DNA from: Alteromonas sp. V450 | GTDB lineage: Bacteria; Pseudomonadota; Gammaproteobacteria; Enterobacterales; Alteromonadaceae | Assembly: GCF_001885075.1 (NCBI RefSeq) | Contig: NZ_MODU01000004.1 | Coordinates: 4,030,001 to 4,094,000, forward strand | DNA length: 64,000 nt | Direction of reading: 5' to 3' | In this document: in pieces, positions 9,254 to 16,460 of the stretch | Layout: every line of letters starts with the position of its first letter | Position numbering within the stretch: the stretch's first letter is position 1 | Notes under the pieces: model-generated | Told to the model about the DNA's origin: nothing | Database searches by the model: none | The model's input: the letters and a program-made list of their open reading frames with translations, nothing else | Made by a program: the position numbers and the translations under genes

Positions 9254-9817
9254 ATGGCAAAAGCAAATGCGCAGCCTTCTGCTATTTCAAGAAGTATTGC
9301 ACAGCACCTGCAGTCTGTTCGTAAAGCTAGAGGACTTTCCCTTGATAAAACCGCCCAATTGACGGGCGTGTCTAAGGCCATGTTAGGGCAAATTGAGCGA
9401 GGCGAATCTAGTCCTACAATTGCGACATTGTGGAAAATAGCCACGGGTCTTGCGTGTTCTTTTTCTTCATTCTTATCTGGCGATGAAACCGCCCCTACGG
9501 CTCAACGTGCCGATAACAAGTTCGCTAACGACCCAAACGTAACCATTAAAACGCTATTTCCTTATAACTCAGCTACCCAGTTTGAAATGTTTGAACTATG
9601 CCTAACAGACTTGCATGAGCAGCACTCTTCGGCGCACCAAATAGGCGTAACGGAACATATTCACGTAGTACAGGGAAAGTTGGGAGTTTTGCAAGATGGC
9701 CAGTGGAAAATTTATCAGGCGCAAGAGCAATGTATATTGCGCGCAGATCAGCCCCACGGTTATCGAGACGAAGTAGGAGAGACGCGCTTTGTTGTAGTGA
9801 TTCACTATCCCGCTTGA
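9254..9817 (+). CDS. XRE-family transcriptional regulator with C-terminal cupin domain
   Basis: A 187-residue regulator. Residues 13-68 form an XRE helix-turn-helix (LQSVRKARGLSLDKTAQLTG then SKAMLGQIERGESSPTIATLWKIA). Residues about 105-185 form a cupin_2 sensor domain (EHIHVVQGKLGVL, and ILRADQPHGYRD). Such XRE-cupin proteins often sit beside BenE transporters and control them in response to a small ligand. It is divergent from benE with two dyad sites in the gap. Ligand unknown. Confidence 0.88.
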   Translation: MAKANAQPSAISRSIAQHLQSVRKARGLSLDKTAQLTGVSKAMLGQIERGESSPTIATLWKIATGLACSFSSFLSGDETAPTAQRADNKFANDPNVTIKTLFPYNSATQFEMFELCLTDLHEQHSSAHQIGVTEHIHVVQGKLGVLQDGQWKIYQAQEQCILRADQPHGYRDEVGETRFVVVIHYPA

Positions 9818-9925
9818 ACTTAAAGCGGCTTGGCTACTTTTCTTTAAAAGCCAGAAAGACGTTTCGCTAAAAGTTGGTTGCCAGTTCAAATGAGCTAGTT
9901 AAAAAATACTTCAATGATCCTGACT

Positions 9926-9960
9926 AAAAGCCTAACTACCCAAAGGTAATTAGGCTTTTC
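9926..9960. terminator. Bidirectional terminator between the XRE-cupin gene and rdgC
   Basis: AAAAGCCTAACTACC and GGTAATTAGGCTTTT pair with one mismatch around a CAAA loop. A and T runs on the two flanks serve both convergent genes. Confidence 0.7.
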
Positions 9961-10011
9961 GACAACTCTAGGTTATCTTTCTTATTGGCTTATTACTTAC
10001 TTGCCGCTCGC

Positions 10012-10923
10012 TTATAAGCTTTCTTCGTTAAGATTAAGCGCTCCACGAAGGAAGTTAAGCAGTGTACAAATTTCGGCTGACATGAGTGCAAATTCGGCAT
10101 CTAGGCGAGCTTCAACCTGATCTTTTGGCACATCGTCAGTTTCTTCTTTAATGCGGTCGGTGAACTTAATGCGTTTAATGGCACCATCTTCACACATAAT
10201 AGCCGTTAGCGTTTCTGCATATTCGAACGCAACCTTTTGAACCAGCTTACCCGCATCTAAGTGAATACTGATTTCTTCGCTATCAAGCGGCTGGTTCTTA
10301 CAGCGAATAACACTGCCTGTGTCGTCGGTAGATTTAAGTTCAGCTTCTTCAAGTAGCCCAACGCCTTCTGGTGTTGACTCAGTAACCCAATGCGTAAGTT
10401 CGCTTTGAAGACTTCTACGCGTAAAGGGAACAACCGGCAGTGAGCCAATCGCTTTTCTTACCATGGCCAAAAAGGCTTCGGCTTTGCCGTCAGATGATGC
10501 ATCAACCACGACTAAGTTATCAGCAAGTGAGATAAAACCGTGGGTGTAGGTATTTTTCGTAAAGGCTTGTGGCAGTAAGCGTGTTTGAATTTCTTGCTTA
10601 AGGTCAGCCTTGGCTTTTTTACCTACAGGCGAGCCCGTTTCCATTTCAATTTTAGCCACCATCTCGTCAAGTTCGGCATTTACCACCGCACCAGGCAAGA
10701 TTTTTTCTTGTTTTTTTAGCGTTATCCAAAAGCGCTGTTGAACAACATGAAACATGGTACCGTGCTTACCTGCCTGAGAAAAAGGGGAAGCAAACCCCAT
10801 GGTTGCTAGGTCTTGGTTGCCACAAGGTCGAAAAGCATGCTCGTTAAGTGCGCGCTCTAAGTCGCCCTCGTCTAGCGATAAAGGCTGAGTAATTTGATAG
10901 GCTTTTACATTCTTAAACCACAT
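10012..10923 (-). CDS. rdgC: Recombination-associated protein RdgC
   Basis: A 303-residue DNA-binding protein that forms a ring-shaped dimer around DNA and limits RecA function. The N-terminus MWFKNVKAYQITQPLSLDEGDLE, the FxPCGNQDLATMGFASP block and PFTRRSLQSELTHWV are typical RdgC sequence. I chose the ATG at 10923, which matches the family start; the frame extends 21 codons further without homology. It stands alone between the convergent regulator gene and the upstream histidine kinase gene. Confidence 0.95.
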   Translation of the reverse strand: MWFKNVKAYQITQPLSLDEGDLERALNEHAFRPCGNQDLATMGFASPFSQAGKHGTMFHVVQQRFWITLKKQEKILPGAVVNAELDEMVAKIEMETGSPVGKKAKADLKQEIQTRLLPQAFTKNTYTHGFISLADNLVVVDASSDGKAEAFLAMVRKAIGSLPVVPFTRRSLQSELTHWVTESTPEGVGLLEEAELKSTDDTGSVIRCKNQPLDSEEISIHLDAGKLVQKVAFEYAETLTAIMCEDGAIKRIKFTDRIKEETDDVPKDQVEARLDAEFALMSAEICTLLNFLRGALNLNEESL

Positions 10924-11037
10924 AGTGTAAGCAATCTCTTGATAAAAACAGGGCGCAAGCGTACCAACGTAACACTTGCGGTGCAATTGAATAAAAGGGA
11001 AGCCAGTAAGTTATCGTTACCTTCGTTCAGCTCTGGG

Positions 11038-12771
11038 CTATGAGGAATGATTTGCCGGAAACTTAATGTTGTAAGTGAGACCTTTACCTGGCTCTGACTC
11101 TGCGTCTATATGTCCATTGAGTGACTGGGTAACTAAGTTATACATAATATGAGTGCCGAGCCCACAGCCGCCTGCACTGCGCTTTGTTGTGTAGAAAGCA
11201 TCGAATAGTTTTTCAAGCTCTTCCTCAGTTAACCCGCGCCCATTGTCGTTATATCGCATGACAATATCGTCACCTTCACGTTTAACGTTTAGCGAAATAA
11301 CACCAGAGTTATCATCCTCAAATCCGTGGGTAATTGAGTTGACCACCATGTTAGTAACAATCTGAGCGATGGCCCCTGGTGCACAGGTCACTACAATATC
11401 ATTAGGGCAAACGACCTCGATATCGTGCTTAGTATGTTTAAAGCTTGGTTTAAGCGACTGGATAACTTCATTGATGTAATCGCAAAGTACGATTTCTCTG
11501 ATACTCTCACTTGCCTGGTCAACAGCAACTTGTTTAAAGCTAGCTATAAGGTCTGAGGCGCGCTCTAAATTATTGAGCAGCAGGTTGGTCGTTTGTTCTG
11601 CTTCGTCGATAAAACTTGCCATGTTTTTGGTGGTTAAACTTTTGTCTTCAAAATCTGCTTTAAGATTGTTCAGTCGTTCTTGTAAAAAGCTCGCTGCAGT
11701 TACGCTCACGCCCAGTGGGGTATTAACATCATGGGTGATACCGGCAACCAAGCCACCAAGTGAGGCCATGCGCTCTGATTCTAGCAGTTGTTCCTGAGCC
11801 TGATTGAGTGTGTTCATGGAATCTGCCAATTCTTGGTTTCGTTTTCGAAGTTCAGATTCTATGTACTGTCGATTTTCATTTTCCTGCCGTAACTCTCGTT
11901 GATGGGCAATCAACTCGTCTTTTTGCTGCTCTAGGTCGAGCATTATTTGGGAGAGTGACGCTGTCTTCTTTGCGACTTCTTGCTCTAATATTAAGTTGTG
12001 GTCATCCAGTTTTGTATTTGCCAGTTTCAGCTCGCTCTGCGTTGCTTTTAGCTTGTTATTTGAGTCAATGAGGTCATCGATAACGTGATTGTATGATTCT
12101 TTTAGTTGGAGTAGTTCGTTATCGTCGTCTATTTGTGTGGTGAGCTTACTTTCTTCGGGGCGGCTTGGGTCAAAGCTTTCCATTTGATCAGCCATTCGCT
12201 GCAAGGGCTCTGACAGCATGGTTCTAAATGCTGTCATAAATAGGAAGACCAAAAATGCCGTTTTGACGATGGCATTGCCTATAAGAAAGGCGATCCCTAC
12301 TTCAATACGGCTGAGTATTGTTTCATAGCTTGAATACAGCGTAACGTCGCCTACCGTAGACTCGCGGCCAGAAAATTTAAATATTAGCGGAAAGCTATAG
12401 CTAAAAACGCCTGCAGGATGGTTTTCAACGGTTTCTTTATTAATTGGGGACGGAGAGCGTGCCACTCGAACACCGAACTCGGCAATAAAATTGCCATTTT
12501 CGCCACGTACTTGCACTCCTTCAACAATAGGCAGTGCCACTAATCCTTCGGCAATTGCGCGTACTTGGTCGTCGTTAATTTCCCAAAGTGCTTGTGTTAG
12601 GCTAGATGAAAACGTGTTTTTCAGCGTTTTTAGTTCGCTCTCAACGTGGCTTTTCGTGCTCAGGTACTCGGTAAATATCTGTCCTAGCGTAACGATTAAT
12701 GTGAGGGCAAAGTAGACTGAGAGTACTCTGGCAAGTAGCTTCCTTGATAAACCTGTTTTGACCGCCGCCAT
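11038..12771 (-). CDS. Membrane-bound sensor histidine kinase with coiled coil
   Basis: A 577-residue sensor kinase. There is a membrane segment at about 14-32, a periplasmic region of roughly 120 residues, and a second membrane segment at about 158-180. A long coiled coil (about 225-325) follows. The kinase core has GLVAGITHDVNTPLGVS (the phospho-acceptor His, DHp helix), the N box in NMVVNSITHGFED, G1 in YNDNGRGL and G2 in GCGLGTHIMYNL. No receiver domain is fused and no regulator is co-directional, so it is an orphan. It is divergent from phoB across about 210 bp. An AGGAG site precedes the ATG at 12771. Signal unknown. Confidence 0.85.
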   Translation of the reverse strand: MAAVKTGLSRKLLARVLSVYFALTLIVTLGQIFTEYLSTKSHVESELKTLKNTFSSSLTQALWEINDDQVRAIAEGLVALPIVEGVQVRGENGNFIAEFGVRVARSPSPINKETVENHPAGVFSYSFPLIFKFSGRESTVGDVTLYSSYETILSRIEVGIAFLIGNAIVKTAFLVFLFMTAFRTMLSEPLQRMADQMESFDPSRPEESKLTTQIDDDNELLQLKESYNHVIDDLIDSNNKLKATQSELKLANTKLDDHNLILEQEVAKKTASLSQIMLDLEQQKDELIAHQRELRQENENRQYIESELRKRNQELADSMNTLNQAQEQLLESERMASLGGLVAGITHDVNTPLGVSVTAASFLQERLNNLKADFEDKSLTTKNMASFIDEAEQTTNLLLNNLERASDLIASFKQVAVDQASESIREIVLCDYINEVIQSLKPSFKHTKHDIEVVCPNDIVVTCAPGAIAQIVTNMVVNSITHGFEDDNSGVISLNVKREGDDIVMRYNDNGRGLTEEELEKLFDAFYTTKRSAGGCGLGTHIMYNLVTQSLNGHIDAESEPGKGLTYNIKFPANHSS

Positions 12772-12919
12772 TGATAAGTACGCTCCTGTTCACAATTCAA
12801 TCCAAGAATATGCGCAATTATATTAATAAACAAGGTTATAAGGTTAATCTTTAGACTGGCTTGATGGAAGTCATCGTCAACAAAGCAGACCTGTTATGCT
12901 TGACACATAAATGTAATCG

Positions 12920-12937
12920 TTTTAATAAAACTGTCAC
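12920..12937 (+). promoter_or_regulatory. Candidate Pho box upstream of phoB
   Basis: TTTTAAT-AAAA-CTGTCAC matches the two 7-bp direct repeats of the PhoB site (CTGTCAT-N4-CTGTCAC) at 11 of 14 positions, with the second repeat perfect. An AATAAT at 12948-12953 is in the position of a -10 box. It suggests autoregulation of phoBR. Confidence 0.6.
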
Positions 12938-12985
12938 AGAGCAGATGAATAATAGCGGCGTTTACAGATGAGCAGGAAGATTACG

Positions 12986-13675
12986 ATGTCTCGTACAGTG
13001 TTGGTGGTAGAGGACGAAGCGCCTATTCGCGAAATGCTTAAGTTTGTGCTTGAGCAATCGGGTTTCAATATAATTGAAGCCGAAGATTATGATATTGCAC
13101 AGGAAAAAATTTGTGAACCTTATCCAGATTTGATCTTGCTCGATTGGATGTTGCCAGGCGGTAGCGGCGTGCAGTTGGCAAAAAGCCTAAAGCAACACGA
13201 GTTTACCCGAGATATTCCTGTCATCATGCTTACCGCAAGAGGCGAGGAAGAAGACAAAATACGTGGTTTAGATGCTGGCGCTGACGATTACGTAACAAAA
13301 CCTTTTTCTCCCAAAGAATTGGTAGCGAGAATAAAGGCCGTCATGCGCAGAGTGACACCAACTTCATCTGAAGAGCCTATTGAATTCAACGGACTAAAAC
13401 TTGAACCGGTATCGCACCGCGTTATGGCTAATGACGATCCACTTGATATGGGGCCAACTGAGTTTAAGCTGCTGCACTTCTTCATGACCCATCCAGAGCG
13501 TGTGTATAGCCGAGAGCTTTTGCTAGATAACGTGTGGGGAACGAATGTCTATGTTGAAGACCGAACGGTTGATGTTCACATTCGGCGCCTTCGAAAAGCT
13601 ATATCTCGACACGGCCATGATGCTATGATCCAAACCGTTCGAGGAGCAGGCTACCGTTTTTCTACTAAGTTATAA
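12986..13675 (+). CDS. phoB: Phosphate regulon response regulator PhoB
   Basis: An OmpR-family regulator of 229 residues, the same length as E. coli PhoB. The receiver has acidic residues in VVEDEAP, the phospho-acceptor Asp in [11 protein letters not shown] (about residue 53) and the Lys in [20 protein letters not shown]. The winged helix includes [21 protein letters not shown] and [14 protein letters not shown] chose ATG 12986, preceded by AGGAAG at the right distance, over the ATG at 12968. phoR and a pstS gene follow, and a Pho-box-like site precedes it. Confidence 0.96.
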   Translation: MSRTVLVVEDEAPIREMLKFVLEQSGFNIIEAEDYDIAQEKICEPYPDLILLDWMLPGGSGVQLAKSLKQHEFTRDIPVIMLTARGEEEDKIRGLDAGADDYVTKPFSPKELVARIKAVMRRVTPTSSEEPIEFNGLKLEPVSHRVMANDDPLDMGPTEFKLLHFFMTHPERVYSRELLLDNVWGTNVYVEDRTVDVHIRRLRKAISRHGHDAMIQTVRGAGYRFSTKL

Positions 13676-13758
13676 TGGTAGCAACCAAGAGAAAACTTTG
13701 TCTTTTCTCTAAATAGGTCTTTATTAGACCATTCATTCTAAACACAGCGGATTTATTC

Positions 13759-15060
13759 ATGTATTACCCGTTCTCGTGGCTGAGAAGTACAATGCGCCTA
13801 GTACTGTTCCTGCTGGTCTTTGCACTTATCGGGTGGTATTTGGATGACCTGCTGTTCGCGGTAGCCATTGGAGCAACATTGTTGCTGCTGTTTAATTACT
13901 GGCACTTATATAAACTTAATCGCTGGCTCTGGCATAGCCGGAAAATGTCACCCCCTACCGTTCGAGGTGTGTGGGAGCATATCTATGAAGGCATATATTA
14001 CCTACAGCGACGAAACCGCAACAAGCGCAAAGAGCTAGGCGAGCTTGTTAAACGTTTTCGGGAAGGTTCTGAGGCATTGCCCGACGCGGCAGTAGTTGTC
14101 GACTCAAAAGCATGCATTATCTGGTGTAACAGGTTAGCGAGGTTAGACTTGGGGCTGAAATGGCCTCAGGATTCTGGCCGTCGAATAGACAATTTGTTGC
14201 GTCATCCAGAGTTTATCCAGTATTTTCATGCTGGTAATTACAAGTACCCTATCGAAGTACCGTCTCCAACCAATCCAAACAAAACCTTTGAATATCGTAT
14301 TATGCCCTATGGTGACGAGCATCTTTTACTGATAGCGAGAGACATTACCAGAGTGTCTCAGCTTGAGGAAATGAGAAAAGACTTTGTTGCTAACGTGTCA
14401 CACGAATTACGTACACCTTTAACGGTAATAAATGGGTATTTAGAAATAATGCCTGTCGATGAAACATCAGATCCATTCACGCAAAAAGCAATGAAGGAAA
14501 TGACGCTACAGACACAGCGAATGCAAAGCCTAATCGAAGACTTGCTGGTGCTATCTAGAATTGAGGCAAGTTCTGAGCGGATATACGAGAATGTGGTCAA
14601 TATACCAACCGTTCTTGCGCAGGTAGAGCGCGAAGCTCAGGCGCTAAATAAAGATAAGCAACATAAGATAACATTTCATGTTGATAAAGAACTTTTTGTG
14701 TTCGGTGTGGAAACGGAGTTGCGCAGCGCATGCTCTAATCTTGTTTTTAATGCTGTTCACTACACGCCTGCTGGTGGTGAAATAAATGTTTATTGGCGAC
14801 GCAGTGCTTCTGGAGCTCATTTTTCAGTGGTAGATAATGGCGACGGTATTGAGCAAAATCACCTTAATCGCCTGACTGAACGATTTTACCGGGTAGATAA
14901 AGCGCGTTCGCGTAAGACCGGTGGTTCAGGTCTTGGTCTTTCTATTGTCAAGCATGTACTAAGTCATCATAATTCTCGTTTAGATATCAAAAGCGCGGTG
15001 GCAGAGGGCAGTGTATTTTCATTTGTGTTGGACAATGAACTTATTGCAGAGAACCCTTAA
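13759..15060 (+). CDS. phoR: Phosphate regulon sensor histidine kinase PhoR
   Basis: A 433-residue kinase, close to E. coli PhoR in length. Two adjacent hydrophobic stretches (about 11-50) form the N-terminal membrane hairpin without a large periplasmic loop, as in PhoR. A PAS domain (about 95-200) follows. The core has FVANVSHELRTPLTVINGY (the phospho-acceptor His at about 214), the N box in NLVFNAVHYTPAGG, DNGDGI and GGSGLGLSIVKHVL. It lies 83 bp behind phoB and phosphorylates PhoB when the Pst system reports phosphate limitation. Confidence 0.95.
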   Translation: MYYPFSWLRSTMRLVLFLLVFALIGWYLDDLLFAVAIGATLLLLFNYWHLYKLNRWLWHSRKMSPPTVRGVWEHIYEGIYYLQRRNRNKRKELGELVKRFREGSEALPDAAVVVDSKACIIWCNRLARLDLGLKWPQDSGRRIDNLLRHPEFIQYFHAGNYKYPIEVPSPTNPNKTFEYRIMPYGDEHLLLIARDITRVSQLEEMRKDFVANVSHELRTPLTVINGYLEIMPVDETSDPFTQKAMKEMTLQTQRMQSLIEDLLVLSRIEASSERIYENVVNIPTVLAQVEREAQALNKDKQHKITFHVDKELFVFGVETELRSACSNLVFNAVHYTPAGGEINVYWRRSASGAHFSVVDNGDGIEQNHLNRLTERFYRVDKARSRKTGGSGLGLSIVKHVLSHHNSRLDIKSAVAEGSVFSFVLDNELIAENP

Positions 15061-15114
15061 AAACGTGAAGGTGTTATTCAGCCGTTACAGTCAGCAGTGG
15101 GGGAAAGTCTTATC

Positions 15115-16101
15115 ATGCATGTTGTAATTAAAAGCGCCATTGTGTTTTTTCTCTTCGGTTGTCTTGTAACTGCACCGAATGCTTCTTCGGAACAGGCAAA
15201 GGCGCATGACACGTATGAAGTGCCTTATTATGAACGTCAGCCCGGTGTTGCCGGTAAAATTTCATCGGTAGGTTCTGATACGTTGGCCAATTTGATGACG
15301 TTTTGGTCACAAGAGTTTAAAACACTCTATCCGCAGGTAGGTTTTCAAATTCAGGCCTCTGGCTCTTCGACCGCACCGCCGGCACTTATTGAAGGTACCG
15401 CTACCATCGGCCCCATGAGTCGCGAGCTTAAGCCTAGTGAAATTCGCGACTTTACACGAGTACACGGCTATCCTCCAACGGTGCTAAAAGTGGCGATGGA
15501 TGCCATAGCTATATTTGTAGACAGACGTAATCCGCTGCCCGGAATGACATTGGAACAAGTAGATGCGGTATTTTCTGAGACACAATATTGCGGTGCGCAA
15601 CATAAAATAGAAAACTGGTCTCAACTGGGTTTAGATAACCCTCAGTACCAGTCGCCTATACGATTATATGGGCGAAATTCGGTATCGGGAACGTACGGCC
15701 TATTTAAAGTTATGGCGCTGTGTGACGGCGACTTTAAAAACACCGTTAATGAACAACCGGGCTCTGCGTCAGTAGTGTTATCCGTGGCCAGCGGTACTGG
15801 CGCTATTGGTTATGCTGCTTACGGTTATAAAACGGCAGGCGTTCGCGCGTTACCCCTTGGCGAAACATTATCGTCACTGGTGCCGTTGTCAATTGACACT
15901 GTTCGCAACGAAACATACCCATTTGCCCGTTTTCTGTATCTTGTTATCAATAAAAAACCTGGTGAGCCTTTACCCACCCTAGAACGTGAATTTTTGCGCT
16001 TTATTCTGTCTCGGGAAGGACAGCAGCAAGTAGTAAGAGACGGATATTTTCCTATTCGAGAGGATGTCTTGATACGACAACGCAGACTGTTAGAACAGTA
16101 G
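15115..16101 (+). CDS. pstS: PstS-family phosphate-binding periplasmic protein
   Basis: A 328-residue substrate-binding protein with a signal peptide (MHVVIKSAIVFFLFGCLVTAPNASS). The start of the mature part (GKISSVGSDTLANLMTFW) and SGSSTAPPALIEGTATIGPMSRELK carry the Ser/Thr/Asp residues that bind phosphate in PstS. RNSVSGTYGLFK and SGTGAIGYAAYGY are further family blocks. The ATG at 15115 has GGGGGA upstream; an earlier GTG at 15097 is less likely. It lies 55 bp behind phoR. No pstCAB genes follow, so it either serves permease genes elsewhere or acts as a regulatory or scavenging binding protein. Confidence 0.88.
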   Translation: MHVVIKSAIVFFLFGCLVTAPNASSEQAKAHDTYEVPYYERQPGVAGKISSVGSDTLANLMTFWSQEFKTLYPQVGFQIQASGSSTAPPALIEGTATIGPMSRELKPSEIRDFTRVHGYPPTVLKVAMDAIAIFVDRRNPLPGMTLEQVDAVFSETQYCGAQHKIENWSQLGLDNPQYQSPIRLYGRNSVSGTYGLFKVMALCDGDFKNTVNEQPGSASVVLSVASGTGAIGYAAYGYKTAGVRALPLGETLSSLVPLSIDTVRNETYPFARFLYLVINKKPGEPLPTLEREFLRFILSREGQQQVVRDGYFPIREDVLIRQRRLLEQ

Positions 16102-16151
16102 TCAATTTGGCATTTTTATGTCATTTCAGGCGACCACTCACCACGCAGGCT

Positions 16152-16169
16152 TTGTCATATTATCGTCAC
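16152..16169 (+). promoter_or_regulatory. Candidate Pho box A, far upstream of the surface lipoprotein gene
   Basis: TTGTCAT-ATTA-TCGTCAC keeps the 11-bp repeat period and matches 11 of 14 conserved positions. It lies about 290 bp before the lipoprotein start, and no good -10 box is at the ideal distance, so site B (16381-16398) may be the working one. Confidence 0.45.
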
Positions 16170-16257
16170 AAAATAAAGGTTTAGTGACATAATTATCAAT
16201 AGGATATAACAATCTAAGGCGCTGAGGTTTCCACACGCATAACGTAACTTAAGAAAC

Positions 16258-16296
16258 TCTTCTATTTTTACCCGTTGAAAAATAGAAGATTTTTCT
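16258..16296 (+). terminator. Intrinsic terminator between pstS and the lipoprotein gene
   Basis: Perfect 12-bp arms TCTTCTATTTTT (16258-16269) and AAAAATAGAAGA (16278-16289) around an 8-nt loop, followed by TTTTCTTT. It may terminate phoBR-pstS transcription, or act as an attenuator if transcription starts at Pho box A. Confidence 0.65.
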
Positions 16297-16380
16297 TTGG
16301 CCTTTCGAGCAGTACTTTTCTTGACCGCTTAGTAGCCTAAATTTCCTGATTTTATATGAAAGTTTTGTTACAGCGTCATA

Positions 16381-16398
16381 ATGTAACAAATGTGTCAT
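16381..16398 (+). promoter_or_regulatory. Candidate Pho box B, proximal to the surface lipoprotein gene
   Basis: ATGTAAC-AAAT-GTGTCAT has an 11-bp period and 11 of 14 matches. TAAAGT at 16409-16414 stands 10 nt downstream, where a -10 box belongs in a PhoB-activated promoter. It overlaps an inverted repeat TTTGTTAC-N11-GTAACAAA (16364-16390). Confidence 0.5.
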
Positions 16399-16460
16399 TT
16401 ACCTTCGGTAAAGTTGCCGCGTTTTCTAAATCCATAATTATACCGTACTTGGAGAAACAC

